NCBI RefSeq assembly: GCF_001905005.1
Contig: NZ_LWKZ01000027.1
Span: 620,001 to 684,000, forward strand
Direction: 5' to 3'
Origin: Streptomyces sp. CB02923
GTDB taxonomy: Bacteria; Actinomycetota; Actinomycetes; Streptomycetales; Streptomycetaceae
DNA: 64,000 nt
Made by a program: the position numbers and the translations under genes. The notes below the pieces were generated by a model. The model did not search any database and was not told the DNA's origin. It saw only the letters and a list, made by a program, of their open reading frames with translations. Shown piece after piece: positions 1 to 7,641 of this stretch; position 1 is the stretch's first letter; each line of letters begins with the position of its first letter.

Positions 1-690
1 GGTCCCGGGCGGCGCGGCGGCGATCCGGCCGACGCTGTCCAGCCCGTACGCGCACAGGGCGCGCGCGGTCGCCGGGCCGACGCCGTGCAGCGCGGCGGCC
101 GGTTTGCGGTCGAGGAAGTCCGTGACGGCGTCCCCGGGGACCCGGCGCACCTCGCCGGGCGCCGCGCCCTGCGCCGCCATCCGCGCGAGCAGCGGGTTTC
201 CGGCGATGCCGATGGTGCAGCGCACGCCGTACCAGGCCAGTGCCCGCAGCCGGATCAGCTCGGCGATGCCCGCGGCGTCCCGTTCGAAGTAGCGCAGCGC
301 TCCCCGCACGTCGGCCAGCGCGGCGTCCGGCGGCAGCGCCTCGATCACCGGCGTGAACTGGCCGAGCAGCCGCAGGAGATGGCCGTACGTCTCCTCGCCG
401 AGCGGAGCACCCGCGTGCCCGCCGTCACCGTCGCCGCCCTCGCTCCCGTCCTCGGCCGCGCGGAACCGCACGTACAGCATCTCGGCAGGCACCCCGGCCC
501 GGCCGGACTCCCTGGCCCCGCCGGACGTCCCGATCCCGCCGGTCATCCCGATCCCGCCGGTCATGCCGCTTCCGCCGGGCGTCCCGACCCCGCCGGACGC
601 CCCGGACCCGCCGGGCACCCCGACCCCGCCGGGCACCCCGACCCCGCCGGACGCCCCGATCCCGCCGGTCATCCCGGCCCCGCCGGTCAT
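1..690 (-). CDS. Y-family DNA polymerase (ImuB/DinB-like), 3' part outside window
   Basis: The visible 230 residues are the N-terminal half of a Y-family (translesion) polymerase. They include MLYVRF, LPPDAALADVRGALRYFERD, IGIAGNPLLARMAA, and a helix-hairpin-helix segment HGVGPATARAL, as in the polymerases that follow dnaE2 in actinobacteria. It probably acts with DnaE2 in SOS mutagenesis (family knowledge). The ATG at 690 overlaps the dnaE2 stop as ATGA, which implies coupled translation. The usual family start corresponds to the internal ATG at 480 (MLYVRF). The roughly 70 residues before it are eleven Gly-rich hexapeptides (MTGGIG, VPGGVG and similar) encoded by 18-bp repeats. I chose 690 because of the ATGA overlap; 480 remains possible. 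The gene runs off the left edge. Confidence 0.8.
   Translation of the reverse strand, partial: MTGGAGMTGGIGASGGVGVPGGVGVPGGSGASGGVGTPGGSGMTGGIGMTGGIGTSGGARESGRAGVPAEMLYVRFRAAEDGSEGGDGDGGHAGAPLGEETYGHLLRLLGQFTPVIEALPPDAALADVRGALRYFERDAAGIAELIRLRALAWYGVRCTIGIAGNPLLARMAAQGAAPGEVRRVPGDAVTDFLDRKPAAALHGVGPATARALCAYGLDSVGRIAAAPPGT
493..690 (-). repeat. Eleven 18-bp tandem repeats encoding Gly-Gly hexapeptides
   Basis: Reading leftward from 690, eleven consecutive 18-bp units encode MTGGAG, MTGGIG, ASGGVG, VPGGVG, VPGGSG, ASGGVG, TPGGSG, MTGGIG, MTGGIG, TSGGAR and ESGRAG. The repeat sits between the dnaE2 stop and the canonical MLYVRF start of the polymerase. Copy number is probably variable between strains (inference). 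Confidence 0.9.
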
Positions 691-3600
691 CCCGCGCTCC
701 CCGGGCTGGCGTGCCACAGCTTGCGTCCGGTTCCGGCGCCTTCGCCCGCCGGGCGGAGATCGGCCCAGGGGTGCAGCTCGTAGCCGGTCTCCAGCCGGAT
801 GGTGCGGCCGGCGGCGGCCGGTTCCGCGTCCGGCCGTGGTTCCGTGTTCGACGGTGGCTCCGTGTTCGACCGTGGCTCCGCGGCCGCCCAGGTCGCCTCG
901 GCGGCTGCCGAGCCCGCACGGCCCGGCTCGCTGTGCACCCGGCGCGGCACCGCGCCGCCGTCCCCCGCCCCACCGTCCATCGCCCCAGCGTCCCCCGATC
1001 CGGCCGGGGCCACCGCCCGGCCCCCTTCCGCGAGGCGTGCGGTGACCGCCTCCAGGCCTCCCTCGCGGCGCAGTTCGGCCAGCTCGGCCAGGTTCCAGGC
1101 GGCGGCGCCGACCACGCTGAAGCTGCGCGGCCCGCGCCGCTGGACCGTACCGCGCACGAGCAGCAGCCAGGAGTGGAAGACGGTGTGCGCGCACGCCTCG
1201 TGGGAATCGTCGAAGAAGGCGCAGTCGACCAGGCCCGTGCTGTCGTCGAGGGTGGTGAAGATGACCCGGCGGCCGGAGCGGATCGGCGGGGTCTGGGTGG
1301 CCGCCTTGGCCCCGGCGACCAGCACCGTCTCCCCGTTCCCGGCGTCCCGCAGCCGCTTGGCCGGCAGCGCTCCCAGCTCCGCGAGGAACTCCCGGTGGTC
1401 GCTCATCAGGTGCCGGGTGGTGTCCATGCCGAGGACACCCAGCTCGGCGCTGAGCCGTTCGACGTCGCTCAGGTCGGGCAGCCCGGCCGGTTCGACCTCC
1501 TCGACGGGCGCGCCCGCGCCGTCCCCGGCGTCCAGGGGCAGCTGCCCCTCGTACACGCCCCGCTGCCGGCCGTGCAGTTCGGCCAGGTGCAGCAGCAGGT
1601 CGCGCCGGTTGGCGCCGAAGGTGTCCAGCGCGCCCACGCGGGCGAGGCGTTCGGCCACCGGGCGGCTGGGGCGGGCCCGCTGCCACAGGTCGGGGAGCGA
1701 GGAGTAGGGCTGCCCGTCCTCGATGCGCCGCGCCTCGGCCTCGCTCATGCCGTGCACGTCGGCCAGGGCGAGCCGCAGCCCCCAGACCGCCGGACCGTTT
1801 CCGCCCCCCGGACCGACCCCGGGCCCGGCACCCGACCCGACACCCGACCCGACATCAGACACCAGGACATCAGACACCAGTTCGATTCGATGGGTGACCG
1901 CCGACCGGTTGACGTCCAACGGCAGCACCGGCACCCCGCGCCGCCGCGCGTCCGCCAGCAGCAGCCGCTTCGGGTACATCCCCGGGTCGTGGGTGAGCAG
2001 CCCGGCGTAGAAGGCCGCCGGGTGGTGCGCCTTGAGCCAGGCGGACTGGTACGTCGGCACCGCGAAGGCGACCGCGTGCGCCTTGCAGAAGCCGTACGAG
2101 CCGAACGCCTCGACGATCTCCCAGGTACGTTCGATCACCTCGGGGGTGTACCCCCGTCGGCCGGTCCGCTCCGTGAACCAGGCCCGCACCTGCCCCTGGA
2201 CCTCCGGATTCGACAGCGCGCGCCGCTTCTCGTCCGCCTCGCCCCGGTCGCAGCCGGTCATGATCCGCAGGATTTCGATGATCTGCTCGTGGAAGACGAC
2301 CACGCCGTAGGTCTCGCGCAGCGGCTCCTCCAGGTCCGGGTGCGGGTAGCGGGCGGGTACGCGGCCGTGCCGGGCCTCGATGAAGGGCCGCACCATGTCG
2401 GCCGAGACCGGCCCGGGGCGGAACAGCGAGATGTCGACCACCAGGTCGTGGAAGGTGGCGGGCAGCAGCCGGCCGACCAGGTCGCGCTGGCCCGGCGACT
2501 CGATCTGGAAGCAGCCGAGCGTCTCGGTGGAGCGGATCAGGCCGTAGGTGGCGGGGTCGCCGGGCGGCACCTGCGCCGGGTCGTCGAGGTCGACGGCGCG
2601 GCCGGTGGCCCGCCCGATCTCGGCGGTCGCGTGCGCCATCGCGGACTGCATCCGTACGCCCAGCACGTCCAGCTTGAGCAGCCCCATCTCCTCCACGTCC
2701 ACCTTGTCGAACTGCGACATCGGCAGCGGGGAGCCGCCTTCGCCGTCGCGGTGGGGGATCTCGCTGCGGGTCGGTACGACGGGGGTGCGGTCCAGCAGCG
2801 AGGCGTCCGAGAGCAGCACCCCGCACGGGTGCATGGCGATGCCGCGCGGCAGTGCGTCCAGCGCCTCGACCAGGTCCCACATCGGCCCGTACCGGTCCGC
2901 GTCCACGCCGCGCAGCTCCGGCAGCTCGGCGAGGGCCGCGCGGGCGTCGCGCGCCCGGATGTGCGGGAAGGACTTGGCCAGCCGGTCCACCTCGGCCGGG
3001 TCCATGCCCAGGGCGGCGCCCACGTCCCGTACGGCGTGCCGGACGCGGTAGGTCTCGGGCATGGCGACGGTGGCGACCCGTTCGGTGCCGAAGCGGTCGA
3101 AGATCGCGCGGTAGACCTCCAGGCGGCGCGCGGACTCCACGTCGATGTCGATGTCGGGCAGCACCGCGCGGCGCTTGGACAGGAAGCGCTCCATCAGCAG
3201 CCGCTGTTCGACCGGGTCGGCGTGGGCGATGCCCAGCAGGTGGTTGACCAGCGAGCCCGCGCCGGAGCCGCGTGCGGTGACCCGGATGCCCAGGTCCCGG
3301 GTGTCCTCGACGACCTGGGCGACGGTCAGGAAGTACGACGCGAAGCCGTGGTGTTCGATGATGTCCAGTTCGTGGTCCATCCGCTCCCAGTACGTGCGGC
3401 GGCGGTCGTAGCCGCGCAGCACCATCCCGGCGGCGCAGCGCGAGCGCAGCACCCGTCCGGCCGTACGGCGCGCGGCGCCCACCAGGCGGGGTTCGGGGAA
3501 GTGCACGGTGCCCAGCCCGATGTCGTCCTCCGGGTCGACCCGGCACCGCGCGGCCGTCTCCTCGGTCATCTCCAGCAGCCGCTGTGCGGTGCCGCGGCCG

Positions 3601-4469
3601 AGCCCGGCCGCCTCGGCGACCCGCTCGGCGGCGCGGGCCATCGCGTTCGCGTCCTTGAGCCACCGTTCGCCGCTGTCCCGGGCCTCCGGGCGGTGCCGGT
3701 CCACCGGGACCAGGCGGCGGGCGGAGTCCAGGACGTCGGCGACCGGGCCCTGGCCGGGGTCGGCGTAGCGGACGGCGTTGGTCAGTACGGCGCGGACGCC
3801 GTGTTCGACGGCGAAGCCGAGGGTGCGGGCGGCGAGGCGCAGCGAGCCGGGTCCGGTGCCGGTGCGGCCGTGGTCGACGACCTCCAGGCGCAGCGCGTCA
3901 CCGAACAGTTCGCGCCAGGGGGCGAGGAGCCGGGCGGCGCGGTCGGGGCGCCCGGCGGCCAGCGCGCGGCCGGTCTCGGAGTCCGGGCCGAGCAGGACGG
4001 TGACCGCGTCGGGCGCCCCGGCGCGCACCGCTTGCGTGAGGGCGTCCCAGGTCAGCACGGGCCGGGTGGAGTCCCCCGGCAGGGTGGCCGCGTGCGCGGC
4101 CGAGACCAGGCGGCAGAGCATGGCCCAGCCGGCCGCGCCGTCCCGGGCAAGGAAGACGGCGCGGGCCGCCGACTCGTCGATGAAGGCGCCGCCGCGCACC
4201 GGGCCGCGCCGCCGGGCCGTACCGGGGGCCGGTGCCGGATGATCGCCCACGGGCGGGGCCACCGCCAGTTCGGTGCCGAACAGCGGGCGGACGCCGGCCG
4301 AGGCCGCGGCCTTGGCGAAGCGGACGGCTCCGGCGAGGCCGTCCCGGTCGGTCAGCGCGAGGGCGTCCATGCCGCGTTCGGCGGCGCGCTCGGCGAGCCG
4401 CTCCGGGTGGGCGGCGCCGTACCGCAGGGAGAAGCCCGAGGCGGTGTGCAGATGCGTGAACCGTGGCAT
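687..4469 (-). CDS. dnaE2: Error-prone DNA polymerase III alpha subunit DnaE2
   Basis: A 1260-residue C-family polymerase. The N-terminal PHP domain begins FTHLHTASGFSLRYGAAHPE, and the polymerase core carries the catalytic carboxylate motif PDIDIDVES near residue 440. Further C-family blocks are GSGAGSLVNHLLGIAH, ELRGVDADRYGPMWDLVEAL and GYGFCKAHAVAFA-like sequence (seen as GSYGFCKAHAVAF), and the C terminus is OB-fold-like. DnaE2 performs damage-induced mutagenic synthesis with an ImuB-type partner (family knowledge), and the next gene is such a Y-family polymerase, overlapping by ATGA. The ATG at 4469 has an AGGAGG ribosome site 7 nt upstream. A LexA-like box lies about 75 bp upstream of the start, consistent with SOS control. 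Confidence 0.95.
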   Translation of the reverse strand: MPRFTHLHTASGFSLRYGAAHPERLAERAAERGMDALALTDRDGLAGAVRFAKAAASAGVRPLFGTELAVAPPVGDHPAPAPGTARRRGPVRGGAFIDESAARAVFLARDGAAGWAMLCRLVSAAHAATLPGDSTRPVLTWDALTQAVRAGAPDAVTVLLGPDSETGRALAAGRPDRAARLLAPWRELFGDALRLEVVDHGRTGTGPGSLRLAARTLGFAVEHGVRAVLTNAVRYADPGQGPVADVLDSARRLVPVDRHRPEARDSGERWLKDANAMARAAERVAEAAGLGRGTAQRLLEMTEETAARCRVDPEDDIGLGTVHFPEPRLVGAARRTAGRVLRSRCAAGMVLRGYDRRRTYWERMDHELDIIEHHGFASYFLTVAQVVEDTRDLGIRVTARGSGAGSLVNHLLGIAHADPVEQRLLMERFLSKRRAVLPDIDIDVESARRLEVYRAIFDRFGTERVATVAMPETYRVRHAVRDVGAALGMDPAEVDRLAKSFPHIRARDARAALAELPELRGVDADRYGPMWDLVEALDALPRGIAMHPCGVLLSDASLLDRTPVVPTRSEIPHRDGEGGSPLPMSQFDKVDVEEMGLLKLDVLGVRMQSAMAHATAEIGRATGRAVDLDDPAQVPPGDPATYGLIRSTETLGCFQIESPGQRDLVGRLLPATFHDLVVDISLFRPGPVSADMVRPFIEARHGRVPARYPHPDLEEPLRETYGVVVFHEQIIEILRIMTGCDRGEADEKRRALSNPEVQGQVRAWFTERTGRRGYTPEVIERTWEIVEAFGSYGFCKAHAVAFAVPTYQSAWLKAHHPAAFYAGLLTHDPGMYPKRLLLADARRRGVPVLPLDVNRSAVTHRIELVSDVLVSDVGSGVGSGAGPGVGPGGGNGPAVWGLRLALADVHGMSEAEARRIEDGQPYSSLPDLWQRARPSRPVAERLARVGALDTFGANRRDLLLHLAELHGRQRGVYEGQLPLDAGDGAGAPVEEVEPAGLPDLSDVERLSAELGVLGMDTTRHLMSDHREFLAELGALPAKRLRDAGNGETVLVAGAKAATQTPPIRSGRRVIFTTLDDSTGLVDCAFFDDSHEACAHTVFHSWLLLVRGTVQRRGPRSFSVVGAAAWNLAELAELRREGGLEAVTARLAEGGRAVAPAGSGDAGAMDGGAGDGGAVPRRVHSEPGRAGSAAAEATWAAAEPRSNTEPPSNTEPRPDAEPAAAGRTIRLETGYELHPWADLRPAGEGAGTGRKLWHASPGSAG

Positions 4470-4543
4470 CCGCGCCTCCTGCCGCTCGTACACCCCCTGA
4501 CCGTTGCTGCGTCCCCCGTCGCGGTTCCACCATAACTCTTTTC

Positions 4544-4559
4544 TCGAACAACCGTACGA
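4544..4559 (-). promoter_or_regulatory. Candidate LexA (SOS) operator of dnaE2
   Basis: TCGAACAACCGTACGA matches the actinobacterial LexA consensus TCGAAC-N4-GTTCGA at 11 of 12 fixed positions. It lies about 75 bp upstream of the dnaE2 start, in the gap before the divergent gene at 4729. A further TTCGAAC half-site follows a few bases later. Confidence 0.75.
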
Positions 4560-4728
4560 AATTCGAACAGCGCCTGCCGCCGTCCACCCCGAACGCCCCT
4601 CCATCCCCCACCCCTCCGCCCCGATCAGCCCGCCCGGCCTGCGAAGGCCCGCGATGGACCGGAAGATATGGGGCAAAAGGTATGAGAACGAAAGATCTAC
4701 TCGGCACGACAGGGCGAGGGAGTGGCAC

Positions 4729-5808
4729 ATGGCCACGGCGGACGACGGCACCCGCGGAACCCGGGACGAGGACACCCGGGACACCAGCTTCCTCGGGGAG
4801 GTGAAGGACGCGATCTCGGCGCGGGCCGCCCTGCTGATGATCGGCGTACTGGCCCTGACGGCCCTGTTCATCGCGTCGTACGCGGGCGCCTTCCACTCCC
4901 CCAAGCCGAAGGACATCCCGCTCGCGGTCGTCGCGCCCCAGCAGATGGGCGGACAGCTCGTCGAACGGCTCGACAAGCTGCCGGGTTCCCCCCTCGACCC
5001 GCGCGCGGCCTCCTCCGAGGCGGACGCGGCACGGCAGATCGAGGAGCGGGACATCGACGGCGCGCTGATCGTCGACCCGCGCGGCACCACCGACAAGCTG
5101 CTGGTGGCCAGTGGCTCCGGCGCCTCGCTCTCCCAGGCCGTCGAACAGGTCGTCACGCAGGCCGAGAAGGCGCAGAAACGCACCGTACAGGTCCAGGACA
5201 TCGCCCCCGCCGACAAGGACGACACCCGCGGCCTGTCCTCGTTCTACCTGGTGGTCGGCTGGTGCGTGGGCGGCTACCTGTGTGCCGCGATCCTCGCGAT
5301 CAGCTTCGGCGCCCGTCCCACCAACCTCAAGCGGGCGGTCGTCCGGCTGGGCGCGCTCGCCGTCTACTCGATCCTCACCGGCCTGGCCGGCGCGGTCGTC
5401 ATCGGCCCCATCCTGGGGGCCATGCCCGGCAGCCTGTTCGGGCTGTGGGGCCTGGGCGCGCTGATCGTGTTCGCGGTGGGCGCCACCACCTTCGCCTTCC
5501 AGGCCATCGCCGGGATCATCGGCATCGGCCTGACCATCCTCGTGGTGGTGATCGCCGGCAACCCCAGCGCGGGCGGCGCCTACCCCTACCCCCTGCTGCC
5601 GGGCTTCTGGCGCGCGATCGGCCCCGCGCTGCCGCCGGGCGCGGGCACCTGGGTGGCCCGCTCCATCGCGTACTTCCACGGCAACGCGGTGACCGGCCCG
5701 CTGCTGGTGCTGTCCGCCTGGGCCGTCGCGGGCACCGCGCTGACGCTGGTCTTCTCCGCCCTCACCAAGGGCCGCACGGCGATCAACCGCAGCGAGGTAC
5801 GGCAGTGA
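4729..5808 (+). CDS. ABC-2/YhgE-like integral membrane protein
   Basis: A 359-residue membrane protein. A short charged N terminus precedes one membrane segment (about residues 33-53). An extracytoplasmic region of about 115 residues follows (ending near FYLVVGWCVGGYLC), and then about five more membrane segments. This is the topology of YhgE/Pip or ABC-2 permease-type proteins. The extracytoplasmic part starts IPLAVVAPQQMGG and contains ERDIDGALIVDP, as in that group. There is no adjacent ATPase, so the substrate is unknown. The ATG at 4729 was chosen for the GAGGGAG site just before it; an upstream in-frame start at 4504 would overlap the dnaE2 promoter region. Confidence 0.65.
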   Translation: MATADDGTRGTRDEDTRDTSFLGEVKDAISARAALLMIGVLALTALFIASYAGAFHSPKPKDIPLAVVAPQQMGGQLVERLDKLPGSPLDPRAASSEADAARQIEERDIDGALIVDPRGTTDKLLVASGSGASLSQAVEQVVTQAEKAQKRTVQVQDIAPADKDDTRGLSSFYLVVGWCVGGYLCAAILAISFGARPTNLKRAVVRLGALAVYSILTGLAGAVVIGPILGAMPGSLFGLWGLGALIVFAVGATTFAFQAIAGIIGIGLTILVVVIAGNPSAGGAYPYPLLPGFWRAIGPALPPGAGTWVARSIAYFHGNAVTGPLLVLSAWAVAGTALTLVFSALTKGRTAINRSEVRQ

Positions 5809-5903
5809 CGGCGGTACGGCCGCGACAGTGACAGCGGTACGGCTGCGGCAGTGACAGCGGCGGCCCCCGGCACCGCCCGTGCCGGGAGCCGCCGGTGCTC
5901 CCC

Positions 5904-6668
5904 TCACATGTGCGTACCGCCGTCGATGCGTATCTCCGTACCGGTGACGAACGCGCCGTCCTCGGAGGCGAGCATCGCGATGACGCCCGCGACCGTCTCC
6001 GGTGGCGCGAAGCCCTCGCCGATGGCCGGCATCAGCTTCCCGAACAGGCTCATGTCGGCGTCCGCGGGCAGGCCCGGGTCGTCGGTCATGCCGGACCGCA
6101 CGGACCCCGGCGCCACACACACCGCGCGCAGCCCCTGCTTGGCGTACTCGCTCGCGATGGCGTGCGTCATGGACTGGATGCCGCCCTTGCTGGCCGCGTA
6201 CGCCGCCATGTAGGGGTGCGCGAACGCGGCGGAGGTGGAGCTGAAGTTGACCACCACCGGCGCCCGGCCGCGCAGCAGCGCGGGCAGCGCCTCGCGGATC
6301 ATCAGGAAGGTGCCGGTCAGGTTGACCGCGATGATCCGGTTGAAGGCGTCCAGGCTGGTCTCGTGGGTGTGCGAGGCGCGCAGGATGCCCGCGGCGTTGA
6401 CCAGGACGTCCAGTCCGCCGAGCGCCTCGACGGCGGCGGTGACGCCCGCGCGCGCCGCGGCCTCGTCCGCGATGTCCAGGACCGCGGTGCTCAGCCGGTC
6501 GCCGCGGCCGTCCGCCGCGGCCCGCTCCGCGGTGGCCTTCAGTCCCGCTTCGCTGATGTCCGCGGCCACCACCCGGCCGCCCTCGGCCAGCACGCGGTGG
6601 ACGGTGGCCTGCCCGATGCCCGACCCGGCCCCGGTGATCAGGACGCGGCGTCCGTCGAAGCGCTCCAT
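5904..6668 (-). CDS. Short-chain dehydrogenase/reductase (classical SDR)
   Basis: A 254-residue classical SDR. It has the TGAGSGIG cofactor motif at residues 12-19, NAAG at 91-94, and the active-site set Asn116, Ser143/144, Tyr157 and Lys161 (AAYAASKGG). The C terminus is GTEIRIDGG. Asp37 in AADIS, at the end of the second strand, suggests NAD(H) preference (family knowledge). The substrate is not predictable. It is transcribed divergently from a TetR regulator at 6799, with a shared palindromic operator between them, so it is probably repressed by that regulator. The ATG at 6668 has AGGAGAG upstream. Confidence 0.9.
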   Translation of the reverse strand: MERFDGRRVLITGAGSGIGQATVHRVLAEGGRVVAADISEAGLKATAERAAADGRGDRLSTAVLDIADEAAARAGVTAAVEALGGLDVLVNAAGILRASHTHETSLDAFNRIIAVNLTGTFLMIREALPALLRGRAPVVVNFSSTSAAFAHPYMAAYAASKGGIQSMTHAIASEYAKQGLRAVCVAPGSVRSGMTDDPGLPADADMSLFGKLMPAIGEGFAPPETVAGVIAMLASEDGAFVTGTEIRIDGGTHM

Positions 6669-6720
6669 GTGGCTCTCTCCTGCCCTCGGTGTCCGCGTTC
6701 CGCCGCGGACGACACCGGCA

Positions 6721-6779
6721 CCGTACGCCCAAGTGGCACGTTGTGCCACATCCGCGCGTCGTGCCACTTGGCCGTACGG
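6721..6779. promoter_or_regulatory. Nested palindromic operator between SDR and TetR genes
   Basis: Two structures overlap. GTGGCAC-GTT-GTGCCAC is a perfect 7-bp inverted repeat at 6733-6749. A longer inverted repeat has arms 6721-6739 (CCGTACGCCCAAGTGGCAC) and 6761-6779, matching at 18 of 19 positions. Both lie in the 130-bp divergent promoter region, the expected place for autoregulation by the adjacent TetR protein. Confidence 0.7.
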
Positions 6780-6798
6780 GCGACGTAAGCTCACTTTC

Positions 6799-7497
6799 AT
6801 GCCCACCGCACCGCGCTCCACCGCACCGGCCCCCGCGCCCCCGGCGCCCGCCGCGCCCTCCCTGACCGAGCGGCGCAAGGCAGAGACCCGGCTGGAGATC
6901 GCCCGCGCCGCGGCGGCCCTGTTCGCCGAGCGCGGCTCCGCCGTCACCGCCGACGACATCGCCCGCGCCGCCGGCGTCGCCCTGCGCACCTTCTACCGCT
7001 ACTTCCGCACCAAGGAGGAGGCCGTCGCGCCGCTGCTCGCCGTCGGTGTACGGCAGTGGCTCGCGGACCTGCGCCGACTGGCTGCGGAGGGGGACGGCCT
7101 GCCCGTACGGGACGTGCTGGAGCGGGCGGCACGGCAGGCGCTGACGCCGTCCGACGAGCGGGCCGCCGAGGCGCTGCGCTGGACGCGCGGGCTGCTGCGG
7201 GCGATGCGGGACGACCCGGCACTGCGCTCGGTCTGGCACCACGTGCACCACGACTCCGAGGAGGCGCTGATCCCCGTCCTCGCCGGGATGACGGACGGCG
7301 GCACGGCGGAGGTACGGCTCGCGGCGGCGGCCGCGAACACGGCGATGCGGGTCGCGGTGGAGACCTGGGCGGCGGACGACGCGCCGGAAGAGCGCGCGGA
7401 CGACCCGGCCGAGCTGGTGGTACGGGGAATGCGCGCGCTGACGGCCGGCCTGTCCGGACTGGACCGGCGCCGGACGACGACACCACCACCCGTCTGA
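6799..7497 (+). CDS. TetR/AcrR-family transcriptional regulator
   Basis: A 232-residue regulator. The N-terminal helix-turn-helix domain reads RLEIARAAAALFAERG, VTADDIARAAGVALRTFYRYF and RTKEEAVAPLL, following a Pro/Ala-rich leader of about 20 residues. The C-terminal part is an all-helical ligand/dimer domain resembling TetR_C. It is divergent from the SDR gene with a strong palindrome between them, so it probably controls that gene and itself. The C-terminal tail (GLDRRRTTTPPPV) is encoded by the first copy of a roughly 35-bp direct repeat that continues past the stop codon. Confidence 0.9.
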   Translation: MPTAPRSTAPAPAPPAPAAPSLTERRKAETRLEIARAAAALFAERGSAVTADDIARAAGVALRTFYRYFRTKEEAVAPLLAVGVRQWLADLRRLAAEGDGLPVRDVLERAARQALTPSDERAAEALRWTRGLLRAMRDDPALRSVWHHVHHDSEEALIPVLAGMTDGGTAEVRLAAAAANTAMRVAVETWAADDAPEERADDPAELVVRGMRALTAGLSGLDRRRTTTPPPV

Positions 7498-7569
7498 CCG
7501 GCACCGGACGACGACGGCACCACCACCCGCCTGACCGCACCGCCCTCCTGACCGGCGCCGGACATGACA

Positions 7570-7597
7570 CCGCCGGGCCCCGCGAAGGGCCCGGCGG
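7570..7597. terminator. Bidirectional hairpin between TetR gene and htpG
   Basis: A perfect 11-bp stem CCGCCGGGCCC / GGGCCCGGCGG with a 6-nt loop lies between two convergent genes. There is no T-tract, which is common for Streptomyces terminators. Confidence 0.7.
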
Positions 7598-7641
7598 CAG
7601 TTCGTACGGGGCGGATTTCACCGGCCGCCCCGGCGGAGCAC

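Noticed and set aside
85..783. Plus-strand collagen-like frame (repeats of PAG-HPD/RPD)
   Set aside because: It is the antisense reading of the 18-bp repeats inside the polymerase gene; the minus-strand frame carries the conserved polymerase motifs.
711..4535. 1274-codon plus-strand frame opposite dnaE2
   Set aside because: A codon-bias shadow of dnaE2 without any protein-family motif.
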